A stretch of DNA of 64,000 bases, taken from NCBI RefSeq assembly GCF_030409905.1, contig NZ_JAUFQT010000002.1, forward strand, positions 620,001-684,000, written 5' to 3'. How positions within the stretch are numbered: the stretch's first letter is position 1; each line of letters begins with the position of its first letter. Source of the stretch: Echinicola jeungdonensis. Its GTDB lineage: Bacteria; Bacteroidota; Bacteroidia; Cytophagales; Cyclobacteriaceae. Below, one piece after another: positions 52,311 through 60,336 of this stretch. Below the pieces are notes generated by a model. That model did no database searches, was not told the DNA's origin, and worked only from the letters and a program-made list of their open reading frames with translations. The translations under genes were made by a program, and so were the position numbers.

Positions 52311-54332
52311 ATGGACCAAAAAGCAGCGATTCAATCCAAATTAATTGCCAATATTACGAGGAATTTGACTAGGTTTTGGCAAATAAGCGTAATTTTTCTT
52401 TTAATGATGCTGACACTTGGTCTTTTTGAAGTGTTTTGGGTCAGTGAAATCCATGACATTAATATTGAGGATCAGGAGGTTATTTGGTTCAATGTTTTTG
52501 AAACATTCCAATGGGGAATTTATGTAATTGGTTTCTTTTTAATAGTCCAGTTCTTTATGGGCTTGGTACTTCCTAAGCTTTCCTATTTCTTATTGAAATT
52601 GATATTAAGCCTGTTGGTGATTTTCGAATTGGGGCTTATTTTTTATTTTTCCAAAACTCTCGTTCCTTTGGGGTCTGATTTATTTGCCTATTCAGTAAAA
52701 GATTTATATGATACAGTGGCTGCATCAGGTGCGCTCAATTACTTTATGTTAATAGGATTGGCGGGGTTGATTTTAGTAATTTACCTTTTGTTGGAAGCTG
52801 GGAAAATAATCCCATACAAAAACTCTTTTGTAATTATTTTTTCGGGACTGACTTATTTTTTATTGTTGTTTTTTTACCTGCTTCCGGAATTAAAAGCAAA
52901 GGATCTTTCAGAAATAGAAAATAACCTAAGCCAAAATAAATCCCTGTACTTTTATGAGGCTACATATAATTACTTCTCAACTTCCTCCCATATTTATTTC
53001 GACTTTTACCTCTCCAATGAGGGTAATAAAAATCAATTAGTGGAAAAAGAATTTACCAATTCCACCTACCCTTTCTTACATAAAAATAAATACCCTGATG
53101 TGTTGGGACCCTTTTTTCATGAATTTGACACCTTGCCCGATATTGTTTTTGTATTGGTAGAGGGGTTGGGGAAGGCATATTCTGGTAAAAATGCTTATTT
53201 GGGTAGTTTTACTCCTTTCCTGGATTCACTGGCTGAAAAGAGCTTAAATTGGGAAAATAACCTCTCCACCACTGGAAGAACTTTTGGTGTTTTGCCTGGG
53301 ATTTTTGGTTCCCTGCCATTTGGAAAACATGGATTTCAGGAAGCAATGCCTTTCCCAGACCATTATACGTTATTGTCTTTGCTAAAAGCCAATGGCTACC
53401 AGGTGAACTATTTTATTGGTGCAGATAAAAATTTTGATAATGTAGGCCCATTTTTAAATTACCAGAATGTGGACCAACTTATAGATATGGGAGGTTTTGA
53501 TCCTGATTTTTCCCAGACTCCTTCCTCCTCTGGTTTTTCATGGGGGTATCCTGACAAAGCTTTATTCCAAAATGGACTCCGGCATCTCCCTGAAACTGAA
53601 ATGCCCCAATTGAATATTTTCCAAACCCAATCTTCCCATGACCCCTTTGTACTTCCAAATCAAGGTCATTATAATCAAAAATTTAATGATTTTTTAAGGA
53701 AACAGGGCTACACGCACTCCTCTATTAATCATCAAAATTATCAGAAAGAACTTGCAAGTATCCTTTATGTTGATGAGGCCATAAAAGCGTTTTTTGAGGA
53801 ATACATGAAAAGGCCTGGAGCAGAAAATTCAGTGTTTATCATAACCGGGGATCACCGTTTGCCTGAAATCCCCATTTCTACGAAAATAGACCGGTTTCAT
53901 GTTCCATTAATCATTTATTCTCCAAAACTTAAGCAAGGGAGAACAATGAATGCCGTTAATACGCATTTTGAAATCACTCCAACCCTATTGAGTTTTCTTG
54001 AAAATCAATACCCATTGGAATTGCCAGAAAATGTAGCCTGGAGAGGGTATGTTTTGGATACTGCCGTAGGTTTCCAATCCAGAATGGATCATGCCCTTAT
54101 GAGGAATAAAAACCAATTGATGGAATACATTGATGGTGAGTATTTTTTATCCAACCAAGAGCTTTATAAAATTCAGGATCAAATGGGCTTGACACCCCTG
54201 GAAAATGAAAGGAAATTTGACCAACTCCAGATCAAGTTTAATGATTTCAAAAGTAAGAATAACTATGCTATGAGTAATAACCGGATCATTCCCCCTGAGG
54301 AATCAGAATTAACCAATAGGCTATTTCCTTAA
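52311..54332 (+). CDS. LtaS-like membrane sulfatase/phosphoethanolamine-transferase-fold enzyme
   Basis: A 673-aa protein. Four or five transmembrane helices occupy about residues 22-200. The extracellular alkaline-phosphatase-superfamily domain follows: PDIVFVLVEGLGKAYSG (metal-binding E), the presumed nucleophile Thr in NLSTTGRTFGVLPG (about 318-331), FQTQSSHDPFVLP, and FIITGDHRLPE (metal-binding D-H) near residue 520. In this family a phosphodiester head group moves to a glycan or lipid on the outer face of the inner membrane. Bacteroidota lack lipoteichoic acid, so the acceptor differs. It ends convergently with the next gene, overlapping by 12 nt. Confidence 0.85.
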   Translation: MDQKAAIQSKLIANITRNLTRFWQISVIFLLMMLTLGLFEVFWVSEIHDINIEDQEVIWFNVFETFQWGIYVIGFFLIVQFFMGLVLPKLSYFLLKLILSLLVIFELGLIFYFSKTLVPLGSDLFAYSVKDLYDTVAASGALNYFMLIGLAGLILVIYLLLEAGKIIPYKNSFVIIFSGLTYFLLLFFYLLPELKAKDLSEIENNLSQNKSLYFYEATYNYFSTSSHIYFDFYLSNEGNKNQLVEKEFTNSTYPFLHKNKYPDVLGPFFHEFDTLPDIVFVLVEGLGKAYSGKNAYLGSFTPFLDSLAEKSLNWENNLSTTGRTFGVLPGIFGSLPFGKHGFQEAMPFPDHYTLLSLLKANGYQVNYFIGADKNFDNVGPFLNYQNVDQLIDMGGFDPDFSQTPSSSGFSWGYPDKALFQNGLRHLPETEMPQLNIFQTQSSHDPFVLPNQGHYNQKFNDFLRKQGYTHSSINHQNYQKELASILYVDEAIKAFFEEYMKRPGAENSVFIITGDHRLPEIPISTKIDRFHVPLIIYSPKLKQGRTMNAVNTHFEITPTLLSFLENQYPLELPENVAWRGYVLDTAVGFQSRMDHALMRNKNQLMEYIDGEYFLSNQELYKIQDQMGLTPLENERKFDQLQIKFNDFKSKNNYAMSNNRIIPPEESELTNRLFP

Positions 54333-55511
54333 ATGCTTTTTTGTAATATGATTTAATAATGGAAAATAATAATTCCAGTAAAATGATGTCCTGTTGGAAT
54401 AATCAAACCTGTGGGTAGTCATTTTTTTTAACCAGGGAAAACCTGCAAAGGAAGATGTTTTCATCCCAATAGGGTTGTCCGCAAAATCCCCGGTAAAATA
54501 ATAGATATCCCCTTCCCCATTTTTTCTGTGGATGGTAGCTGGAAAATATTGGGGAAGCCCCATTTCCTGCAGTTTTTTCAATCCGCTTTTATTGGGACTT
54601 AAATCAATATAAGAAATGACTTCATAATCGCGGGAAATTCGGATGATCTCAAACCAATATGGAAAATTTACAGATTTGGGAAGTGGAATTTCAGTTTGAC
54701 TATTATATGGACTGGTTACATGCGGAACCTCAATGGTAAGGTCTTCACCAAATTTAAGAATTTCCACCTGTCCGGATTCATGAACAAATACCTGTCCGGA
54801 ACCTTTAAAATGCCAGATATTCCCATGTTGGTTTTTATAATTTTTAATGAGCCAATTTGGCAATTCTTCATTCACCAAGGTATCCAGTTCATCAAAATAC
54901 CTGCTGATCCAACCTGTCCAACGAATCTTCATCTTTTTTTCAAAGGATAACCTAAGGTCTTCCTGGGTCGGTGCCCCCATGGAATTAAATTCAGCAATGA
55001 CAAGCTTTTTCTTTTTGATCAACTGGTCCAAAAGTTCTAGATCATTTTCAGTCAATCCACCATATATTTTTTTTGAAATTTTTCCAGTCTTTTGATCGCT
55101 AAAATCAGCATCATAAACCCCGTAGGAATCCACTAAATAAAAAGCATCCGTATTTATTGCCAAGCTATCTATTTGTTTGGCGGAATACCCACTCAAATCT
55201 CTTATGGTATGTGGAGCATTTTCCTTTGGAAAAAAACCCAAATAATCTTCTTTGAAGTTATAGGGAAGGCCATTTGGTTTATTAATTTTCAAATGATTTA
55301 AAGTCCAAAAAATAGCCCTATGTTCTAACCTTTCCTCATCGGGCACAGTTTTGTCCAAAATGGTAAATTGATGGGAAAAGGAAGGTTTTACTTTCCAGAT
55401 TAAATGGCTAATAGCAGGGATGATAAATATGGGAATCGAAATTATTAAAATGACAAAAAGGGACCATCGCCATTTCTTTTTAATATAAATATAAGGAGTT
55501 CGGTTTTCCAT
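54321..55511 (-). CDS. membrane-anchored protein of the surface-polysaccharide operon
   Basis: A 396-aa protein of unknown family. One transmembrane helix (about 15-38, LFVILIISIPIFIIPAISHL) anchors it, and the rest lies outside the cytoplasm. The middle, with TDAFYLVDSYGVYDADFSD and KKLVIAEFNSMGAPTQ (about 125-185), resembles a GT- or carbohydrate-related alpha/beta domain but I cannot name it. It overlaps the YaiO-type gene by one base and its 3' end overlaps the convergent LtaS-like gene by 12 nt. A role in polymer export or modification is inferred from context. Confidence 0.6.
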   Translation of the reverse strand: MENRTPYIYIKKKWRWSLFVILIISIPIFIIPAISHLIWKVKPSFSHQFTILDKTVPDEERLEHRAIFWTLNHLKINKPNGLPYNFKEDYLGFFPKENAPHTIRDLSGYSAKQIDSLAINTDAFYLVDSYGVYDADFSDQKTGKISKKIYGGLTENDLELLDQLIKKKKLVIAEFNSMGAPTQEDLRLSFEKKMKIRWTGWISRYFDELDTLVNEELPNWLIKNYKNQHGNIWHFKGSGQVFVHESGQVEILKFGEDLTIEVPHVTSPYNSQTEIPLPKSVNFPYWFEIIRISRDYEVISYIDLSPNKSGLKKLQEMGLPQYFPATIHRKNGEGDIYYFTGDFADNPIGMKTSSFAGFPWLKKMTTHRFDYSNRTSFYWNYYFPLLNHITKKHLRK

Positions 55512-56746
55512 TAAAATCGAAATTCAGATCCTACAGAAATATTAAAATTGGGTCGAAAATTGCCTGAGCTGATTTCATCCTGGGAATATCTTATATTAGC
55601 AAATCCCATCCAATGACTTGACCAAAGTTGCTGATAGCCAACTCTAGCACCATATGAGCCCAATAATTCCCTTTGAAGATATCCTTCCTCCTCATCAGCT
55701 GAAATCCCTGAACTTATCCGGAAGCTGAAAAAATCCTCTGCCCCTTTGAAATAATACCTGGCTTGGAAATTCCCGCTGAATGCCCCTCCTTCCTGTGAAG
55801 GGACATGATTTCCACGCAGGTTGAGCCACCAATTGCCAGTATATTTACCCAAAGAGGCTGTAAAAATATGGGTACTGGAGGTGAATTTTAGGTTTCTGTA
55901 CCCAATATCCAACTCCAAAGCTTTGGGTAAATTCCAATAAATTGACCCTCCAAATCGGAAATCAGGAAAAAAAGATGCTTTGGAAAAGCCAACATTTAAA
56001 TAGGCATAACTATTCTCACCCAAACTAGGATAAGCATCAAGCTCAAATTGATTTCCATTGGTTCCAAACCGGTTGGAATGAGTGACCCGGCCAATTACAC
56101 TTCCAAAGCTTTTGATGGTCTTTCTTCCATAAAATCTATAAGTCTGCCAGGGAGCAATTTGACCATCATAACTATCATGGTCAAATAGAAGCCCAACTGC
56201 ATTGGAAATGGACAATCGCTTTAGTTTTTGGATAAAGGAAAGTAACCCTTCCATTTTTGGATTTTTTTCATAAAGCTTCTCCGTTAACCTAAGGGCTTTT
56301 CCATATGATTCCCTATAATACGCCAACTTGGCTTTTCTGTATTCAATTTTGGATGAAGGTGGTTTTAAATTTTCAAAAGCTCTATCAAGCACAATTTCAG
56401 CTTTATCATATTGTCCAGCCCAAAATAAATTATCCAAATATCCAACATAGGCATCCTCATAGCTTGGACTTTTTTCCAATGCTTCTTCAAAATATACAGA
56501 GGCAGAATCATTTTTCCCCTCCCAACTGTATATCCTTCCTATTAGGATCCAAACATCACTGTAACCTGGATATTTTTCGACTATCCTCTTGGACAGCTGG
56601 ATAGCTTCCTTCCTTTTTCCATCAAAAGCCAATTCCCTTGCTTCCCCAAATTTTTTATCCGGATTATTAATCTCCTGGCCATAGGTACTTATAGAAAGGG
56701 GAATCCATAATATAGCAGTGGAAATAAAAATAAATATTATCCTCAT
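55511..56746 (-). CDS. YaiO-type outer-membrane beta-barrel with N-terminal TPRs
   Basis: A 411-aa secreted protein. A signal peptide (about 1-23, ending STYGQE) precedes three TPR-like repeats (about 30-165, with FDGKRKEAIQLSKRIVEKYP and WILIGRIYSWEGKNDSASVY). From about 185 the sequence becomes alternating amphipathic strands ending in the outer-membrane signal NISVGSEFRF, as in YaiO-like barrels of surface-polysaccharide clusters. It probably exports or tethers the polymer made by the GT2 enzyme. Start overlaps the glycosyltransferase gene by 4 nt. Confidence 0.8.
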   Translation of the reverse strand: MRIIFIFISTAILWIPLSISTYGQEINNPDKKFGEARELAFDGKRKEAIQLSKRIVEKYPGYSDVWILIGRIYSWEGKNDSASVYFEEALEKSPSYEDAYVGYLDNLFWAGQYDKAEIVLDRAFENLKPPSSKIEYRKAKLAYYRESYGKALRLTEKLYEKNPKMEGLLSFIQKLKRLSISNAVGLLFDHDSYDGQIAPWQTYRFYGRKTIKSFGSVIGRVTHSNRFGTNGNQFELDAYPSLGENSYAYLNVGFSKASFFPDFRFGGSIYWNLPKALELDIGYRNLKFTSSTHIFTASLGKYTGNWWLNLRGNHVPSQEGGAFSGNFQARYYFKGAEDFFSFRISSGISADEEEGYLQRELLGSYGARVGYQQLWSSHWMGFANIRYSQDEISSGNFRPNFNISVGSEFRF

Positions 56747-57339
56747 GGTTTTACTCTTCTATTGGTACTCCTTGCAAAGCCGGTCCTGACCATTTCTCCC
56801 CATCCGCCTTTTCCTTTAATAAAATTCCAATGCCCCTGTATGCACCACCACATTAACCTGGGATGAATCAGCAAGGGCTCTTTCAAAATGGTAATGATCA
56901 GTTTTCTCAAACCTCCCTTATGTTTGTATCGGTTAAAGGCTAACTCTTCGAAAAATATACTCAAAGAGGAAAGCATCACTGAGAAAACATAAATTAAGGT
57001 GAAAAGCCCAATGAAATAAAGGGCACTAAAATCTCCCTTCAAAATTAGGACAAATGTATAAAGTACCCCTATTAATTCAATTAATGGCGCATTTTTTTCG
57101 AATATACTCCAAAAAGGGAAAGAAACCATTCCTAAAAACCCATACTTTGGATTAAAGTTCATGGTTTTGTGGAGCTGAAGGGTTTCAATGGTACCACGCA
57201 TCCAGCGATTCCTTTGCCTTTTTAAAATTTCTCCAGATTCCGGCACTTCTGTCCAGCATAGTGGATCTGAAACAAAACCAACCTTGTAGGGAAGTTTCTG
57301 TTCTTCCATATATCTTCTCATTCTCACGACCAATTCCAT
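56743..57339 (-). CDS. processive GT2 glycosyltransferase, C-terminal part after a frameshift
   Basis: This frame continues the glycosyltransferase encoded at 57324-58187. It opens with MELVVRMRRYMEEQKLPYKV, the segment that in intact enzymes directly follows the T-V-G-E-D motif, and has the conserved processive-synthase motif RQRNRW (about 41-46). C-terminal membrane helices follow (about 70-125). The methionine at 57339 lies within conserved enzyme sequence, so it is not a natural start; the two frames are one gene with a one-base loss in a C4A3 tract (57353-57360 region). As the sequence stands, the protein cannot be made whole. Confidence 0.8.
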   Translation of the reverse strand: MELVVRMRRYMEEQKLPYKVGFVSDPLCWTEVPESGEILKRQRNRWMRGTIETLQLHKTMNFNPKYGFLGMVSFPFWSIFEKNAPLIELIGVLYTFVLILKGDFSALYFIGLFTLIYVFSVMLSSLSIFFEELAFNRYKHKGGLRKLIITILKEPLLIHPRLMWWCIQGHWNFIKGKGGWGEMVRTGFARSTNRRVKP

Positions 57340-58187
57340 GTCTTCTCCAACCGTTTGGGGAAATAACCTCCCACTTTGATCACCGTTTCTTTGTCAAAAA
57401 ATCCGAAAGCTCCAGAGATCAACAAAAGACCATTTACCCTGGACCATGCCATTCTACCTAATAAAAATGACCTGAAATATTCCACTACCTGAAACCTTCC
57501 CAAGGTAGTTTCCGGAACCCTGTACCGAACCACGGTTCCATCCTTAATATCGCAATTATTAGCAATGCCAATTCCTCCTCCCACGGCTATTACCTTTTTT
57601 CTGGTTTCCTCCAAAAAAGGCCGGATCATCCTGGCAATGGAATCATTGGCTAGAATACAATCCACATCTATACTGGCAATTAACTCTTTGGAAGATATAT
57701 TGATACCTGCATTTAAGGCATCCGCTTTCCCTCCATTTTCTTTATCAACTATGGTTAGCTTACTAAAAGAAGGGTTGGAGGATCTGTAAATGGCTTTAAT
57801 GGGTTTGGTGGAAATAACCTTTTCAAAAGCATAAGCTGTTTTCTTAAGGTCAAAATGCTCGATCAAAATGTCCATGGAATTATCCTTACTCCCATCATTT
57901 ACAACAATCACTTCAAATTTGCTATAGTGAAGGGATAAAAGACTTCTTACATTTTGTACTATTGTTTTACCCTCGTTATAGGCAGGAGCGATGATACTTA
58001 CCCCAGGGCCAACCGGGGTTGTGATGACATCTTTATAATCGACAAATTTATTTTTCTTGATTTGTTCCATTAATTCCCAGCCTGATAGTCCTGTAATCAC
58101 CATATAAATCAAGATGACCGCAAAACTGTACAGCAAGAAAAATATCCCCATAAAATGGAGGATCCAATCAAATAATAAATTATACAT
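57324..58187 (-). CDS. processive GT2 glycosyltransferase, N-terminal part before a frameshift
   Basis: A 287-aa frame from the ATG at 58187 (a TTG two codons earlier is unlikely). One or two membrane helices (about 8-36) are followed by the GT2 catalytic domain: VSIIAPAYNEGKTIVQN (about 70-86), VVNDGSKDNSMD, DKENGGKADALNAGI (about 148-162) and the D-x-D motif IASIDVDCIL (about 172-181). Then GAFGFFDKETVIKVGGYFP is followed by unrelated residues (RLEKTWNWS) and a stop where T-V-G-E-D-M-E-L-V is expected. The enzyme would build a beta-linked surface polymer at the inner membrane, like PgaC. Together with the downstream frame it spans about 480 aa, normal for the family. Confidence 0.82.
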   Translation of the reverse strand: MYNLLFDWILHFMGIFFLLYSFAVILIYMVITGLSGWELMEQIKKNKFVDYKDVITTPVGPGVSIIAPAYNEGKTIVQNVRSLLSLHYSKFEVIVVNDGSKDNSMDILIEHFDLKKTAYAFEKVISTKPIKAIYRSSNPSFSKLTIVDKENGGKADALNAGINISSKELIASIDVDCILANDSIARMIRPFLEETRKKVIAVGGGIGIANNCDIKDGTVVRYRVPETTLGRFQVVEYFRSFLLGRMAWSRVNGLLLISGAFGFFDKETVIKVGGYFPKRLEKTWNWS

Positions 58188-59715
58188 AATCAAACATGGG
58201 GTCTTTCAGGTGGTCTCTGATGGCAATAACCTCTTTGAAAGGCATATTTTCCGTAAATTCTTCAAATTTATCCGGGGCCAAGGCCAATAAGCCGGTTAAA
58301 ATGGTTTTTGTCAGTTCAAAACCTAGGTTTCCTTCTTTTAGTCGATTTACCATTAATTGTACTGAATCCTCATTTCCAATATCTTTTAATACATCTGCAG
58401 CAATAATGGCAATTTCTTTGGATTGGGTTAAAAAAGCCTCATTGACCAATTCCACCTCGGTGAAGGCAGACAAAGATTTAATGGTTGAAAGTATCTCCTG
58501 CTTTTCCTCTTCAGTGGATTGGAAAAACATTCTGGATAAGTGGGGAATAATTTCAAATTTCCCCAAATACCTGACCAACCTAATCCCAAAAACCCTAACA
58601 GTGTTGTTTTTGGATTCCAATAAGGGGATCAGGTCAATTTTTTCCTCAGTGGCAATATATTTAATCACCCGATAAATGGACATTTGCTGCCATTTGGAAA
58701 GAGGGTATTTTTGTTTAGCTAAAAATTGTAAATCCTTATTCGGGGAAAGATTAAGTAATGCAATAACAGCATTGGTCCTTACGATATGGTTTTTGTTTGA
58801 TGCCAAGGGTTCTATATAAGGAATTGCAGCTATAACATCCATTTCATTAGATTCCACAATTCCGGAACTTAGGGTATCCCATTTCCTGCTTTTTAACTTA
58901 TTTATGGTTAAATGATTAAGGTTTAAACAGTTATAAATTAACTTTAACCGGTCCTTGAACTCTCCCTTCAAGTTCTTGTTTAAGCTGATGATTTCCTTAA
59001 GTAATGTTTCCTTGAATAATTTTTTTGGGAAATGTTGAGCAGGAAATAATTTACTCATGTTCAAAAAATCCATTTCTTCCATTTCTTCCATGCTGCTTTC
59101 CATCAATAAAAAGGACAATGGGGACTGGCACATTCTTTGGAATTTTTTGGTCTGGGTATTTTTCCGGACATTTTTTGCCCTGACCACCACCAGGAAAAAT
59201 AATAGCACAATAAATGTTACAAAAAACAGGGCCATTATCCCTATTAAAAACACAAATTTGATATCATTAAAAATCTTGGACTTTAATTTATAAAAAGGCT
59301 GAAAAGGAATCCTATTGGCTTCTAAAATAAGTGAATTGTCAAAATTTTGATCCGCCTTCTCCGTAACCAATTCATTTTTCCTCAGCAAATTCACATATTC
59401 CTGAACTTCTGGAAAACTTGATATTTGGTTAAAAATGTAAAATTGTATGGAGCCTTTCTTTTGTGAAAAATCATTTAAGGAATCTAAAACTCGAATTGCC
59501 TCCCTATAATTTTTGGTTGCTTTTATTACTGGTTGACCCTTCCCCTCAGATTCAGGCTTTACTACTTGAAACCTTAATCCCTGTAAGGGACTGTATGCCC
59601 TTAAATAATCCAAGGTCTGAACAGAATCCTGCAATGCCTGGGCAGCATTGTTATGTTTCATCCCGGCGAAAACAAGGAAAACTGTTATAATAATAAATGC
59701 ATTAAATCTAATCAT
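58180..59715 (-). CDS. HEAT-repeat membrane protein of the polysaccharide operon
   Basis: A 511-aa protein with a signal-like N-terminus (about 1-25), one strong transmembrane helix (about 154-178, FVFLIGIMALFFVTFIVLLF) and a cytoplasmic C-terminal half of HEAT-like helical pairs (for example NHIVRTNAVIALLNLSPN and NNTVRVFGIRLVRYLGKFEI, about 305-380). The layout suggests a signalling or scaffold protein whose cytoplasmic repeats bind a partner, perhaps the response regulator encoded just upstream, while the periplasmic part senses the polymer machinery. This is inference. It is 7 nt after the response regulator gene and overlaps the glycosyltransferase by 8 nt. Confidence 0.75.
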   Translation of the reverse strand: MIRFNAFIIITVFLVFAGMKHNNAAQALQDSVQTLDYLRAYSPLQGLRFQVVKPESEGKGQPVIKATKNYREAIRVLDSLNDFSQKKGSIQFYIFNQISSFPEVQEYVNLLRKNELVTEKADQNFDNSLILEANRIPFQPFYKLKSKIFNDIKFVFLIGIMALFFVTFIVLLFFLVVVRAKNVRKNTQTKKFQRMCQSPLSFLLMESSMEEMEEMDFLNMSKLFPAQHFPKKLFKETLLKEIISLNKNLKGEFKDRLKLIYNCLNLNHLTINKLKSRKWDTLSSGIVESNEMDVIAAIPYIEPLASNKNHIVRTNAVIALLNLSPNKDLQFLAKQKYPLSKWQQMSIYRVIKYIATEEKIDLIPLLESKNNTVRVFGIRLVRYLGKFEIIPHLSRMFFQSTEEEKQEILSTIKSLSAFTEVELVNEAFLTQSKEIAIIAADVLKDIGNEDSVQLMVNRLKEGNLGFELTKTILTGLLALAPDKFEEFTENMPFKEVIAIRDHLKDPMFDYV

Positions 59716-59722
59716 GCATCAT

Positions 59723-60085
59723 TTAATTCTTAAAAAGCCTTTTTACCCTAATAGCTAATTCATTGGGGTTAAAGGGTTTAGGAACAAAATCGGATACCCC
59801 CAGGTTAAAAGCTTCCATGACAGTGCCTTCCTCCTCACCCAATGAACTTAAAACAATAATTGGGGTGTCTGGTCTTTTGTTTCTGGCATATTCAATGATT
59901 TCAATTCCGCTTTTAAAAGGAACCATAATATCAGTGATGATCAGATCGGGATTAATATCATCAATAGCCTCTATTCCTGCATTCCCATTATCAGCCAATT
60001 TGATATTATGCCCATCTTTTTTAAGGCGAAATTCCACCATTTTTAAGATCAACTGATCATCCTCAATTACTAAAATATTTTTCAT
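59723..60085 (-). CDS. single-domain response regulator
   Basis: A 120-aa CheY-like receiver with the complete phosphorylation site: acidic pair IEDDQ (about 7-11), phospho-acceptor Asp in DLIITDIMVP (about 52), Ser/Thr at VLSSLGEEEG (about 80) and Lys in VPKPFNPNEL (about 103). There is no output domain, so it must act by binding another protein. It is the first gene of the polysaccharide operon and most likely controls the glycosyltransferase or the HEAT protein. The kinase is not encoded in the window. Confidence 0.9.
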   Translation of the reverse strand: MKNILVIEDDQLILKMVEFRLKKDGHNIKLADNGNAGIEAIDDINPDLIITDIMVPFKSGIEIIEYARNKRPDTPIIVLSSLGEEEGTVMEAFNLGVSDFVPKPFNPNELAIRVKRLFKN

Positions 60086-60218
60086 ATACCAATTTTATTC
60101 CTCTTTTCACTTTAAAAATAGATACTTTTATTAACATTTCTTAACCTAATATACCACTTGTCACAAAAGGAACTCTAACTTATTTTTTTCATATACCTGT
60201 AATAATATTTCACATCTA

Positions 60219-60226
60219 TATTTTTG
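60219..60226 (+). promoter_or_regulatory. candidate -7 box for the amidohydrolase operon
   Basis: TATTTTTG fits the Bacteroidota -7 consensus TAnnTTTG, 110 nt before the amidohydrolase start. No TTTG at -33 spacing is evident, so confidence is low. Confidence 0.25.
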
Positions 60227-60336
60227 CTTTTGTATAGGGAAATCGACCGATAAGAAAATTTCATTTATTAGAAAATAAATCTTTTGTTTAGCTTGCAGGA
60301 CATTTCTGTTTGATAAATCAAGCTAATACATTAGGT

